A stretch of 14,547 nt of DNA, taken from NCBI GenBank assembly GCA_009618475.1, contig WJOV01000001.1:1-14547 (forward strand). The letters run 5' to 3'. Both the position numbers and the translations under genes were made by a program. Of the stretch, positions 1 to 7,178 are shown piece by piece. The stretch is from Methanosarcinales archaeon (lineage in GTDB: Archaea > Halobacteriota > Syntropharchaeia > Alkanophagales > Methanospirareceae). Numbering within the stretch: position 1 is the stretch's first letter; the number at the start of each line of letters is the position of its first letter. A model generated the notes under the pieces. The model was not told where the DNA came from. It worked only from the letters and a program-made list of their open reading frames with translations, and made no database searches.

Positions 1-100
1 CCCTTCTATCTCTATCATAGTCTGTTTTGGCCTTGATAAACTGCTTGTACAGTTCTTCTTCCTCTTTAAAGCGAATTGCTATATTCTTACAATCACCCAT
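1..100 (-). CDS. Partial small gene, possible ribbon-helix-helix-type protein (5' end only)
   Basis: Only the first 33 codons are in the window; the gene runs off the left edge. The ATG at 100-98 is preceded by a good Shine-Dalgarno, GGTGAT at 109-104, five bases away. The visible N-terminus reads MGDCKNIAIRFKEEEELYKQ and continues as a charged helix. A short strand (NIAIRF) followed directly by a charged helix is what ribbon-helix-helix DNA-binding proteins look like at their N-terminus, but 33 residues do not settle it. The upstream region is crowded with AATATT-centred repeats, which would suit an autoregulated DNA-binding protein; that link is inference. The gene is real with fair confidence; its function is open. 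Confidence 0.55.
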   Translation of the reverse strand, partial: MGDCKNIAIRFKEEEELYKQFIKAKTDYDRDRR

Positions 101-116
101 GTTATCACCTTTGTAT

Positions 117-223
117 TGTAATATAGCACCTTGCAATATTACACTTTAATATGTCGAAATGTGTTGCATATATATAAGCTTTGCGATATTTTACAATATT
201 TTATAGCGATTTACAATATTGCA
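117..223. promoter_or_regulatory. Cluster of AATATT-centred repeats, probable operator region
   Basis: TGTAATAT (117-124) and ATATTACA (136-143) form a perfect 8-bp inverted repeat around an 11-base spacer. TTACAATATT occurs twice as a direct repeat (191-200 and 211-220), and TGCAATATTACA (132-143) and ACAATATTGCA (213-223) are close relatives. GCGAT recurs at 183, 206 and 236. The cluster spans the TATA box and predicted 5' UTR of the left-edge gene and fills the gap to the queC stop. The inverted repeat could act as DNA (operator) or RNA (hairpin just before the ribosome site). Confidence 0.5.
166..177 (-). promoter_or_regulatory. TATA box for the left-edge gene
   Basis: On the minus strand TTATATATATGC is a strong archaeal TATA box. 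A start about 25 bp downstream falls near 147, leaving a 5' UTR of about 46 bases that contains the 8-bp inverted repeat and the GGTGAT ribosome site. Confidence 0.5.
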
Positions 224-245
224 TCACGCATTGTTGCGATGTGAA

Positions 246-944
246 TTAATCGACATGCATATACTCAGTCGTATCTTCCACACCTGCTTCTTTGAACCCC
301 CTACGCCGGTGTACACACGACTCACAAATCCCACAATGCTTTTCCTCGCCGAGATAACATGAATAAGTCAAATGCAATGGCGCTTTTACTTCTATCCCTT
401 TTCTTATTATATCGGGCTTTAACAAATCCACTAACGGCGCCTTTACCGTTGGCGGCAGAGAAAAAGAAGCCACTGCTTTCTCCAACACCGTATTATACCT
501 CTTAACGAATTCTTTACTGTTGTCCGGATACGACCTTGCTTCCTCTGCATTGAAGCCTACGAAAATAGCCTCTGCGGAAATAACCTCTGCATAAGCACTC
601 GCAGTCGCTAAAAGAATTAAATTCCGGCAGGGCACCCATGTAGATGGCGTCTCTTTAGCTTTATCTAAATTCACTTCTTCGCCTACCGGGACTTTTCTCG
701 TAATATCTGTCAAAGAAGACCCACCAAGCTCCTTCAAGAAAGGTATTTCCACGAACTTCAATTCCTTCGCACCTAAATAAACGGCTATTTTCGCTACTGC
801 TTCTTTTTCTCGCTCCTCTGCTCGCTGCCCGTAGGACGCATGAAAGAGATGCAGTTCGTATCCTTCTTGCGATGCAATTGTTGCCGCAACCGTGGAATCT
901 ATTCCGCCGGAGCATACACAAACTGCGGGTTTGGTTCTTACCAT
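246..944 (-). CDS. queC: 7-cyano-7-deazaguanine synthase (QueC)
   Basis: QueC turns 7-carboxy-7-deazaguanine into preQ0 with ATP and ammonia; in archaea preQ0 is put into tRNA position 15 and becomes archaeosine. The 232-aa protein has the PP-loop SGGIDST at residues 12-18, the conserved VPCRN stretch at 104-108, and the C-terminal zinc site C196, C204, C207, C210 (C-x7-C-x2-C-x2-C). Length and motif order match the family (about 220-240 aa). The ATG at 944-942 has no Shine-Dalgarno and lies about 30 bp after a TATA-like stretch, so the mRNA is probably leaderless or nearly so. It stands alone: the next gene upstream on the same strand ends 167 bp away. No other archaeosine genes are in the window. 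Confidence 0.95.
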   Translation of the reverse strand: MVRTKPAVCVCSGGIDSTVAATIASQEGYELHLFHASYGQRAEEREKEAVAKIAVYLGAKELKFVEIPFLKELGGSSLTDITRKVPVGEEVNLDKAKETPSTWVPCRNLILLATASAYAEVISAEAIFVGFNAEEARSYPDNSKEFVKRYNTVLEKAVASFSLPPTVKAPLVDLLKPDIIRKGIEVKAPLHLTYSCYLGEEKHCGICESCVHRRRGFKEAGVEDTTEYMHVD

Positions 945-969
945 TTTGTTTAGGTTCTATTAGATTGAA

Positions 970-980
970 CTACTAAAAAG
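970..980 (-). promoter_or_regulatory. TATA-like box before queC
   Basis: Minus-strand CTTTTTAGTAG is centred about 31 bp before the queC ATG, predicting a start within a few bases of the codon. This fits the missing Shine-Dalgarno. Confidence 0.35.
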
Positions 981-1111
981 TTGTTACCTTGTACCCAGAC
1001 CCCCCTACATTTCCGGTGGAATTTGCATCCTTCGATGATTCATGTCCCAGTTTTGGGCGAGCGGAAGCGAGCCGTAAACAGCGTGTTATTTGAACGCTTG
1101 AAGCAAACCTA

Positions 1112-1357
1112 TCAGAACATTCCTATCAAAAGATGTAAAAAAATGACAATGACAGCACCGATGACGCCCCCGATCGCACATATCAGGATGACCACCCATG
1201 TGTATGCGATCTTCAATCCAAAGATGAGGTTTGCAGCTAAAAGAACGAGCAAACCCAAGATCGAGTTTACGATGATATGCTTGATCATCTTGAACACGAG
1301 GTACACCACGATTACCATTACAATTAACGCAAAAAGTATAAACAGTTCTGCTAACAT
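1112..1357 (-). CDS. BofA-like small integral membrane protein
   Basis: An 81-aa, almost wholly hydrophobic protein with about three membrane segments. The pattern NSILGLLVLLAANLIFGL, a short polar turn, then a Gly-rich last helix with GGVIGA matches the pro-sigmaK processing inhibitor BofA family, which is widespread in archaea where no sigma K exists and the role is unknown. I chose the ATG at 1357-1355 because GGGAGGGG lies six bases before it; an in-frame ATG eight codons upstream lacks such a site. The start overlaps the last seven bases of the methyltransferase gene, so the two are almost certainly translationally coupled. A weak hairpin (AGCGT at 1080-1084 with ACGCT at 1094-1098) follows the stop. 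Confidence 0.7.
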   Translation of the reverse strand: MLAELFILFALIVMVIVVYLVFKMIKHIIVNSILGLLVLLAANLIFGLKIAYTWVVILICAIGGVIGAVIVIFLHLLIGMF

Positions 1358-1965
1358 AAAATCCCCTCCCCTTTCAACCATCTCGCGGTCCCATACTCCG
1401 TTTCAGCCTCTTGTTGCTCTATCTTCATAATTTCATTCATGGTTTTTACCGCCTCATCTGGAATTGTTACAACATAATACTGAAGTTTCAGAGTATAAAA
1501 GCTTTCTGATTTTTTCAAATGAAAGTATACCCCCCCCTGCTTTAAAATACGATGTATTTCTGATATTACATTTACCAGTCCGTCGGCGATGTACTGAAGA
1601 CCAAAAAGTAAGGCAAGGTCAATGCTTCGGTCTGGCAGTCCGGTATTAGATGCATTTGCAAGAATCGGCGTAACATTCTTTATTCCACCTCTCTCAGTTT
1701 TCTCTTTAACTTTTTCTATTGCAAGTGGATGTACATCTACCGCATAAACAAAGCCTTCTTCTCCCACTATTTTTGCCGCAGGGATTGTAAAGAATCCTGG
1801 ACCACATCCAGCCTCCATTACTTTTTGACCCAGCTTTAGTCCGGCTACTTTTAAAAGCTTGTATGGATTTCTAAAAATCAGGAGAAGTGGATTGTCATGC
1901 ATCAAAGAGATTATTCTGAAAGCAAAATTCGAGTGATGATGTCTTTCTTCAATTTTATTGCTCAT
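1351..1965 (-). CDS. Class I SAM-dependent methyltransferase (UbiE/Methyltransf_11-like)
   Basis: A 204-aa protein with a Rossmann-type methyltransferase fold. Motif I is EAGCGPG at residues 51-57, the acidic ribose-binding residue is D77 (AVDVHP), the strand IDLALL at 115-120 is the post-IV region, and LKQGG at 141-145 is the usual post-motif loop. The order matches small UbiE-like enzymes that methylate small molecules, quinones or lipids; the substrate cannot be read from the sequence. The ATG at 1965-1963 has GGAGG just before it, and a T/A-rich stretch with TTTTTTAAAG (about 2005-2014) could be its TATA element. It overlaps the BofA-like gene downstream, suggesting a joint role at the membrane (inference). 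The C-terminus is short, possibly trimmed by that overlap. Confidence 0.8.
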   Translation of the reverse strand: MSNKIEERHHHSNFAFRIISLMHDNPLLLIFRNPYKLLKVAGLKLGQKVMEAGCGPGFFTIPAAKIVGEEGFVYAVDVHPLAIEKVKEKTERGGIKNVTPILANASNTGLPDRSIDLALLFGLQYIADGLVNVISEIHRILKQGGVYFHLKKSESFYTLKLQYYVVTIPDEAVKTMNEIMKIEQQEAETEYGTARWLKGEGILC

Positions 1966-2040
1966 TTCCTCCGTCTCCTTTCATTTATGAGTGTCGCACG
2001 GTCTTTAAAAAATTTTCCAATAGTCATCCTATAACGTTTC

Positions 2041-2109
2041 GAGCGTATCTGAAGTTCCCCGAAGGTGGAATTTTGGTGGAGTGCCGAAGGCACGAAGCCA
2101 GATACGCTC
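2041..2109 (-). ncRNA. Branched inverted-repeat element with two UUCG hairpins
   Basis: GAGCGTATCTG (2041-2051) and CAGATACGCTC (2099-2109) are perfect 11-bp complements. Inside the closing stem are two smaller hairpins: GTGCC/GGCAC (2081-2093) and a TTCC...GGAA hairpin (2055-2070). Read on the minus strand both loops show CTTCGG, the stable UUCG class. The element starts 17 bases after the DUF2779 stop, in its probable 3' UTR, and ends before the methyltransferase promoter. It could be a terminator or processing site, a structured RNA, or a copy of a dispersed repeat. The fold is seen in sequence; function and expression are unknown. Confidence 0.45.
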
Positions 2110-2126
2110 TGTTATCTGCTGTGGGG

Positions 2127-3572
2127 TCATATATATTCGACCAATTGTCGGTGTAACTTAACCATAGCTAGTGTATCTTGCTTGCAATATTCTAATAGAT
2201 GATTTTTTATGGTCTCAACTTCACTATTACCATATTTACCTTGGGCCAAACATGCAAAGGTCGCCATAGCTTCATCACCGTTTCTAATTTCCAACCCCTC
2301 GTATGACATCTCAGGAACTAATGCCGGAAGAGTTCTCTTTATCGAGGTACTCCCATGAAAATCTGGATGGTAAAAGTTCTTTCTTATGATCGCCTCTAGG
2401 TCTACAATTCTATTAATCAGCGAATTTAATTCCCCCGAAATATCAGGAAATCGCCTTGCTAAATTGTTTATCGTAGTCTTTTCAAAACCCGAATATGTGA
2501 TTATACTACTTTCTCCCTCCTGTTCTTTGATTAAATGCTTAACGAGTTCCCTTCTGTCATCTTTAGTTTCGTCAGCCAGGAATTCAAAATGGTCAATTAC
2601 ATTTCCGGGGGCAGAGCATTTATGTATAGAATACTGTGTTACAATAGAGGTATATGGGGGCATATCCGGGTATAGTGGAATTGCTGTTTGGGTGGTCTCA
2701 AAATCCAAATAATAGGCAGGCCATACGATTGCGTTTAGTTCATTTCTTAACTTATCACCAACAAATAAACTGTTCGATTTTACGTAATTCTTGACCCTCA
2801 ATTGATTTTCGGTCAATGTAAAATTATCTGGAATATCCTCTATCTGTACAATTCCCTGCGAAAGTAAATCTTTGAATTTGGGTTGACTCAATCTAGTATC
2901 GAAAATGTGATTTTTAATATCTTTCCCAACACAATCTTTGAAGAGTGGACATTTCTTGCACGTGAATTGAAGTTTGGCTTCGGGTTTTGTTGATGCTCTT
3001 GTTATTTGCTCAATTTCGGAATAATAGGTTGTAAATTGCAACATTCGCCCTATAACTTCTTCCGTGTGGTCTATTTCCACGAAAAGGTTATCGTTAGCCA
3101 TTCCCAATCGAAAATCTCTGGAAATCAACATCAAAGAGATTTTAGAGATCTTGTAATTTGATAGATTGAAAATCAATGCAGTATATGCCATGTCGTCTAT
3201 GAATTCTTCTTTATCGTTTACACCGGATTTTACTTCAATTATGTGCCAGATATCATCTTCTCTTCTCAATATATCCACCCTAACTGCAAGGCTATCAACG
3301 AGAAATGCACCCTCGAAAATAACAAAAACATTCGGATCGTTCATCAAACTTTTTGTCCTTTCGATGGCAGAGGTCATATCCCTCTCATCAACCAATATTC
3401 CATCGGGATATACTTCCCGCACCCTTCTCCCAACCTCCATACCTTGCTCTATTCTAAATCTCTCACCCTTAGTGAGCTTACGGGTGACCTCCTCCCGTTT
3501 CATTCTCATTAACCATCCAAAACTAGGGCAGGCAAGGGTGTTCAGGAACATCTGTTTGGTGATGTTTCGCAT
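2127..3572 (-). CDS. DUF2779 protein: PD-(D/E)XK nuclease-like plus RNase H-like domains
   Basis: A 481-aa protein with two halves. The N-terminal half looks like the Cas4/AddB nuclease group: one Cys near the start (C15), D100 in VRVDIL, E113-x-K115 in IIEVKSG, and a later C205-x2-C208-x5-C214 cluster that with C15 could hold a 4Fe-4S centre. The C-terminal half is the DUF2779 domain, an RNase H/DnaQ-like fold: YYLDFET with D290 and E292, the Pro-rich stretch after it, ITYSGFE at 358-364, and a closing YCKQDT with D466. Such proteins are predicted DNA- or RNA-processing nucleases of unknown target, found in scattered genomes beside mobile DNA. The start has GGAGG eight bases upstream. It is monocistronic with its own promoter and no CRISPR locus nearby. 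Family is fairly sure, function is not. Confidence 0.8.
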   Translation of the reverse strand: MRNITKQMFLNTLACPSFGWLMRMKREEVTRKLTKGERFRIEQGMEVGRRVREVYPDGILVDERDMTSAIERTKSLMNDPNVFVIFEGAFLVDSLAVRVDILRREDDIWHIIEVKSGVNDKEEFIDDMAYTALIFNLSNYKISKISLMLISRDFRLGMANDNLFVEIDHTEEVIGRMLQFTTYYSEIEQITRASTKPEAKLQFTCKKCPLFKDCVGKDIKNHIFDTRLSQPKFKDLLSQGIVQIEDIPDNFTLTENQLRVKNYVKSNSLFVGDKLRNELNAIVWPAYYLDFETTQTAIPLYPDMPPYTSIVTQYSIHKCSAPGNVIDHFEFLADETKDDRRELVKHLIKEQEGESSIITYSGFEKTTINNLARRFPDISGELNSLINRIVDLEAIIRKNFYHPDFHGSTSIKRTLPALVPEMSYEGLEIRNGDEAMATFACLAQGKYGNSEVETIKNHLLEYCKQDTLAMVKLHRQLVEYI

Positions 3573-3610
3573 GTTCTTTCCTCCTATTTATTCCACAGTG
3601 CAGATAACTA

Positions 3611-3618
3611 CTTATATC
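3611..3618 (-). promoter_or_regulatory. TATA box for the DUF2779 gene
   Basis: Minus-strand GGATATAAGTAG gives a start near 3590 and an 18-base leader carrying the GGAGG site. It shares a 135-bp divergent intergenic region with the LarA-like gene. Confidence 0.45.
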
Positions 3619-3679
3619 CACATTGCGTATATATCTCCCTATGGTTAGTTAAACCTCCTTAATATTTTTTACTTAAGAA

Positions 3680-3688
3680 TTATATAAA
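3680..3688 (+). promoter_or_regulatory. TATA box for the larA-like gene (leaderless start)
   Basis: TTATATAAA is centred 24 bp before the ATG at 3708 and no Shine-Dalgarno precedes that ATG. Transcription should begin at or beside the start codon, a typical archaeal leaderless arrangement. This also supports 3708 over the in-frame ATG at 3720. Confidence 0.55.
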
Positions 3689-3707
3689 TCCATCGTAAGA
3701 AACAACC

Positions 3708-5033
3708 ATGAGTAGCACCATGACAAAAATACAAATCCCCTACGGCTCCAGGCTGATGGACGTGGACATAGAAGGTAAGCTATTAGCCCCCAAGAGCGGT
3801 AGAAGCAAAGCTAACTCCAAAGAGCAAGACGTGATAAAACATGCCCTCGAAAACCCCAGCGGCACAAAAAAGCTGAGTGAAATAGTGAATGCGAAAAAGA
3901 ACGGTAAAATAATAATCGTTGTCGATGACCACACACGAGACGCGCCTACCGAGAAAATGCTCGATGCCTTAACAGAAGAAATGGGCGAAGAGCATAAAGA
4001 ACATGTCACGCTGCTCGTGGCTTGCGGCACACATTCGCCACCGGCAGAAGAAGAATTAAAGAGGATACTTGGTAAGCATTTTTATCAATTTAACGTATTG
4101 ATTCACGATTGCGATGCGAAAGATCTGGTGTATCTGGGCACGACAAGCAGAGGGACATCAGTGACGTTAAACAGGAACTACGTGGAAGCGAACATAAAGA
4201 TTCTAACTGGCGACATAACCTTACATTATTATGCAGGGTTCGGTGGCGGAAGAAAGAGTATCCTTCCGGGTATATCATCACGAGAGGCGATAAAAAATAA
4301 TCACGCGCTTCTGGTGGATGACCATGCGAAAACTGCAAACATAGAAAATAACCCCGTGCATCTGGATATGTCAGAAGCGGCATCCTTTGCACCTCCAGAT
4401 TTCGTGATAAATACAGTCGCTGATGGAAACGGTAATTTGGTAGATGCATACGCAGGTGATATGACCGCCGTGTTTCTTAAGGGTGCTGAGGTTGCAAAAG
4501 ACCTGTTTTGCCGTGAAACTGGCGTTTTATTTGATATTCTGGTGGTAAGCGCCGGTGGATTCCCAAAAGATAGAAACCTGTATCAAGCGACAAAGGCAGT
4601 CGAGAATTGCTATCGAGCAGTAGTCCCGGGCGGTAAGTTGATTTTAGTCGCAGAATGCCGAGAAGGAATCGGTGACATGTATTTCGAGGACTGGATGAAC
4701 GAATACGCGAGCTATGAAGAAACCGAAGGTGCCATCAGAACAAACTTTGTGCTCGGCGGGCATAAAGCGTTTTATATGAGGAAGGTAATGAAACGAGTCC
4801 ACCTGTCCATTGTTTCTGTACTCAACACGCATATTCTAAATAGATGGGGAATAAATGCCTACAATTCTGTTTGGGAAGCAGTTGAAGAAGAAAAAATGAA
4901 TATAAAAGATAAGGTTAAAATAGGTATAGTTAAAAATGGTTTGGATACTTTATTAGTTCCGACGACAAAAATAGATAAAGGAGGAAACAAGGATAAGCAG
5001 CAATGGCAAATCTTTCGAAACAGAAGAGGATAG
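3708..5033 (+). CDS. larA: LarA-family nickel-pincer-nucleotide-dependent racemase/epimerase (DUF2088)
   Basis: LarA enzymes use a covalently bound nickel pincer nucleotide to racemise or epimerise 2-hydroxy acids by hydride transfer. The 441-aa protein shows the family marks in order: DDHTRDAP at 73-80 with the conserved Arg (R77), CGTH with H109, LHYYAGFGGGRKSILPG at 172-188 with H173 and the NPN-binding lysine K183, H199 in NNHALL, and NPVHLDM at 215-221. They line up with H108, H174, K184 and H200 of Lactobacillus LarA. The actual substrate is open: many archaeal homologues are not lactate racemases. No larB, larC or larE cofactor genes are in the window. The last codons overlap the eL19 gene by 31 bases and become AT-rich, so this gene leads into the ribosomal operon. 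The C-terminal tail after about residue 420 may be non-native extension. Confidence 0.85.
   Translation: MSSTMTKIQIPYGSRLMDVDIEGKLLAPKSGRSKANSKEQDVIKHALENPSGTKKLSEIVNAKKNGKIIIVVDDHTRDAPTEKMLDALTEEMGEEHKEHVTLLVACGTHSPPAEEELKRILGKHFYQFNVLIHDCDAKDLVYLGTTSRGTSVTLNRNYVEANIKILTGDITLHYYAGFGGGRKSILPGISSREAIKNNHALLVDDHAKTANIENNPVHLDMSEAASFAPPDFVINTVADGNGNLVDAYAGDMTAVFLKGAEVAKDLFCRETGVLFDILVVSAGGFPKDRNLYQATKAVENCYRAVVPGGKLILVAECREGIGDMYFEDWMNEYASYEETEGAIRTNFVLGGHKAFYMRKVMKRVHLSIVSVLNTHILNRWGINAYNSVWEAVEEEKMNIKDKVKIGIVKNGLDTLLVPTTKIDKGGNKDKQQWQIFRNRRG
4900..4908 (+). promoter_or_regulatory. Possible internal promoter for the ribosomal genes
   Basis: Inside the 3' end of the larA-like gene lies AATATAAAAG, a good TATA-like match in a stretch more AT-rich than the rest of that gene. 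A start near 4930 would allow the ribosomal proteins to be made apart from LarA. It is in coding sequence and untested. Confidence 0.25.
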
Positions 5034-5473
5034 CAGCACAGGTGTTAAAGGTCGGCGTGGGACGGGTTTGGATAGACCCCGACCCTGAAGTTACAGGGGA
5101 TATAGCAGAGGCAATAACGAGAGCGGATATTCGAGGGATGATAGAAGAGGGTATCATAAAAGAGAAGCAGAAACAAGGTGTAAGCAGGGGAAGGGCGAGA
5201 GAGCGAGCGATGAAAAAAGCACTTGGGCGTAGAAAGGGACATGGTTCCAGAAAAGGTGCAAAAGGTGCGCGAGGGGGCAAGAAAAGACGGTGGATAACTA
5301 AGATAAGGGCTTTACGTAGAAGATTGAAAGAGCTCAGGGATGAAAGTTACGTTGACAGAACTACGTATCGTAAGTTATACAATAAAGCGAAAGGCGGTGA
5401 ATTCAGAAGTATCGCACATTTAAATGATTTTATAAAAGCGAATGGACTACTAAAAGTGGAGGAGGCTAAGTAG
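5003..5473 (+). CDS. rpl19e: Large-subunit ribosomal protein eL19 (L19e)
   Basis: A 156-aa basic protein of the archaeal/eukaryotic 50S subunit. Family marks are the N-terminal NLSKQKRIAAQVLKVG, VWIDPDP at 23-29, the RGRARER repeat-like basic stretch near 55-61, and the long Arg/Lys-Gly loop around GHGSRKGAKGARGGKKRRW. Length is usual for archaea (about 150 aa). The ATG at 5003 lies inside the end of the larA-like gene; GGAGG sits about 18 bases upstream, rather far for a normal site. In archaea this gene normally follows eL32 in the spc operon; here LarA is in that place. Confidence 0.95.
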   Translation: MANLSKQKRIAAQVLKVGVGRVWIDPDPEVTGDIAEAITRADIRGMIEEGIIKEKQKQGVSRGRARERAMKKALGRRKGHGSRKGAKGARGGKKRRWITKIRALRRRLKELRDESYVDRTTYRKLYNKAKGGEFRSIAHLNDFIKANGLLKVEEAK

Positions 5474-5479
5474 AATAGT

Positions 5480-6040
5480 ATGACGAGAAGAACAAGCGCA
5501 AGCGGTCCAACTTACAGGGTTCCGTTTAGAAGGAGAAGGGAGGGTAAGACTGACTACCGCCGAAGACTGAAACTATTACTCAGCAGAAAGCCAAGGGTAG
5601 TAGTGAGAAAAAGCAATAAATACGTCCGGATACAACTGGTTTCCGCTGATACACGCGGTGATAAAACATTTGTCGCGGCTATATCTTCTGAACTTGGAAG
5701 ATACGGATATGAAGGAGGAAAATGTAACACGCCCGCAGCTTATCTTACGGGATTGTTATTTGGCAAGAAGGCAAAAGAAGCGGGATTTGACGACGCTATA
5801 CTCGACATTGGACTGCATACACCTGTTCATGGCTCTAATGTGTATGCGGCTTTAAAAGATGCTCTCGATTCCGGGATGACCATACCTCATGACACCGCTG
5901 TCTTCCCCCCGGATGAGCGTATTCGTGGAGAACATATCGCAACGTTCTTAAAAGACAGTTCCATCTTAGATAATTTCGACAGTGTGAAGGAGAAGATAAA
6001 GGCAGAAGAGGAAGGAGGGAAAGAGCATACGGCAGCATGA
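5480..6040 (+). CDS. rpl18: Large-subunit ribosomal protein uL18
   Basis: A 186-aa archaeal uL18, the 5S rRNA-binding protein of the central protuberance. It begins with the characteristic GPTYRVPFRRRREGKTDYR (residues 9-27) and has the conserved NTPAAYLTGLLFGKKA at 83-98 and the LDIGLHTPVHG stretch after it. It starts six bases after the eL19 stop and its own stop overlaps the uS5 start (ATGA), so translation is probably coupled. The acidic, Glu-rich C-terminal tail is common in archaeal members. Confidence 0.95.
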   Translation: MTRRTSASGPTYRVPFRRRREGKTDYRRRLKLLLSRKPRVVVRKSNKYVRIQLVSADTRGDKTFVAAISSELGRYGYEGGKCNTPAAYLTGLLFGKKAKEAGFDDAILDIGLHTPVHGSNVYAALKDALDSGMTIPHDTAVFPPDERIRGEHIATFLKDSSILDNFDSVKEKIKAEEEGGKEHTAA

Positions 6041-6666
6041 GCGGAAAAGCAGGTTGGAGAAGAAGGGAAGAGGAATGGACGCCTGTGACAAGGTTGGGCG
6101 TACTGGTGCAAAATGGAGAAATAAAAAGCATAGAAGAAGTTCTTCGGTCTAGATATCCATTGCGGGAGCATCAAATTGTGGATGCTCTTCTTCCTGACCT
6201 CAGTGAGGAGGTCCTGGATATAAACCTTGTCCAGAGGATGACCGATTCGGGAAGAAGGGTTAAGTTCAGAGTGTGTGTAATTGTAGGGAATCGAGAAGGG
6301 TATCTTGGCATAGGATTGGGTAAAGACGTTCTTGTCCGCAATGGCATTACGAAGGCGGTAAGAGCAGCTAAATTGGACCTCGCATATATCGAGCGAGGAT
6401 GCGGCTCCTGGGAATGCGACTGTAACGAGAAACATTCCCTGCCTTTCAAGGTGATGGGGAAATCAGGCGGTGTTGAAATAACGTTGAAACCTGCTCCAAA
6501 AGGGCTCGGGCTCGCTGCCGGAGATACGCCGAAGAAGGTATTGGAGTTTGCGGGTGTTAACGATGTGTGGGCAAAGACAAAGGGTAAAACGAGAACCACG
6601 TTTAACTTCGCACTTGCAACTTACGATGCTTTACGGAGAACGGCTTTAGTAAAAACTTTGAAGTGA
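6037..6666 (+). CDS. rps5: Small-subunit ribosomal protein uS5
   Basis: A 209-aa archaeal/eukaryotic-type uS5, which sits at the decoding site of the 30S subunit and affects fidelity. It has an N-terminal WTPVTRLG segment, the dsRNA-binding S5 core near residues 60-125, the archaeal Cys-rich insert ERGCGSWECDC, and the C-terminal block GLGLAAGDTPKKVLEFAG followed by KTRTTFNFA. The ATG overlaps the uL18 stop by four bases. Length and motif order are normal. Confidence 0.95.
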   Translation: MSGKAGWRRREEEWTPVTRLGVLVQNGEIKSIEEVLRSRYPLREHQIVDALLPDLSEEVLDINLVQRMTDSGRRVKFRVCVIVGNREGYLGIGLGKDVLVRNGITKAVRAAKLDLAYIERGCGSWECDCNEKHSLPFKVMGKSGGVEITLKPAPKGLGLAAGDTPKKVLEFAGVNDVWAKTKGKTRTTFNFALATYDALRRTALVKTLK

Positions 6667-6675
6667 AAAGAAAAA

Positions 6676-7143
6676 ATGTATGCAGTAATAAAGCTAAGAG
6701 GGAGTGTAAGTATAAGACCTGAGATAAAACATACGTTAGAGCTTCTTCGATTACATAGAGTGAACCACTGTGTAGTAGTAGAAGAGAATGCCTATTACAA
6801 GGGAATGATAAGGAAAGTGAAGGATTACGTTGCCTGGGGTGATATTTCCGAGGATATGCTTGAGGTCTTATTTAAAAAAAGGGGTAGGTTAGAAGGCGGT
6901 AAAAGATTAACCGAAGAGTATTTACGCGAGAATACTTCTTTTGACTCGATGAAAGAACTTGCTCACGGTTTGTATGAAAGTAAGACGAAGATGAAGGATT
7001 TGACGGGAGTCAAGATAAAACCCCTTTTCAGGCTTCATCCACCAAGAAAAGGGCATAAAGGTATAAAACGGAGCGTTAAACAAGGTGGCGAACTCGGCTA
7101 TCACGGCGATAAGATAAATGAGTTGTTGGTTAAGATGCGGTGA
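6676..7143 (+). CDS. rpl30: Large-subunit ribosomal protein uL30
   Basis: A 155-aa archaeal uL30, longer than the about 60-aa bacterial form as usual in archaea. It opens with YAVIKLRGSVSIRPEIKHTL and has the HPPRKGHKGIKRSVKQGGEL block near residues 116-135. It follows uS5 by nine bases. In most archaea uL15 and secY come next; here the sequence changes to accessory DNA within about 40 bases, so this is the last gene of the operon. Confidence 0.95.
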   Translation: MYAVIKLRGSVSIRPEIKHTLELLRLHRVNHCVVVEENAYYKGMIRKVKDYVAWGDISEDMLEVLFKKRGRLEGGKRLTEEYLRENTSFDSMKELAHGLYESKTKMKDLTGVKIKPLFRLHPPRKGHKGIKRSVKQGGELGYHGDKINELLVKMR

Positions 7144-7178
7144 AAGATAATTTCTCTGGTTTAGCATTAACAAAAATC

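Noticed and set aside
101..245. CRISPR array from the repeated TTACAATATT units
   Set aside because: Repeats are only about 10 bp, spacing is irregular and there are no unique spacers of constant length; operator sites fit better.
981..1430. 149-codon plus-strand open frame
   Set aside because: It is antisense to the BofA-like and methyltransferase genes, whose families are recognisable; its composition is that of a shadow frame.
3166..3648. 160-codon plus-strand open frame
   Set aside because: It is antisense to the DUF2779 gene and its promoter; low-complexity Ser/Ile-rich translation typical of a shadow.
5887..6435. 182-codon minus-strand open frame under uL18 and uS5
   Set aside because: It is fully antisense to two certain ribosomal protein genes and has no family features.
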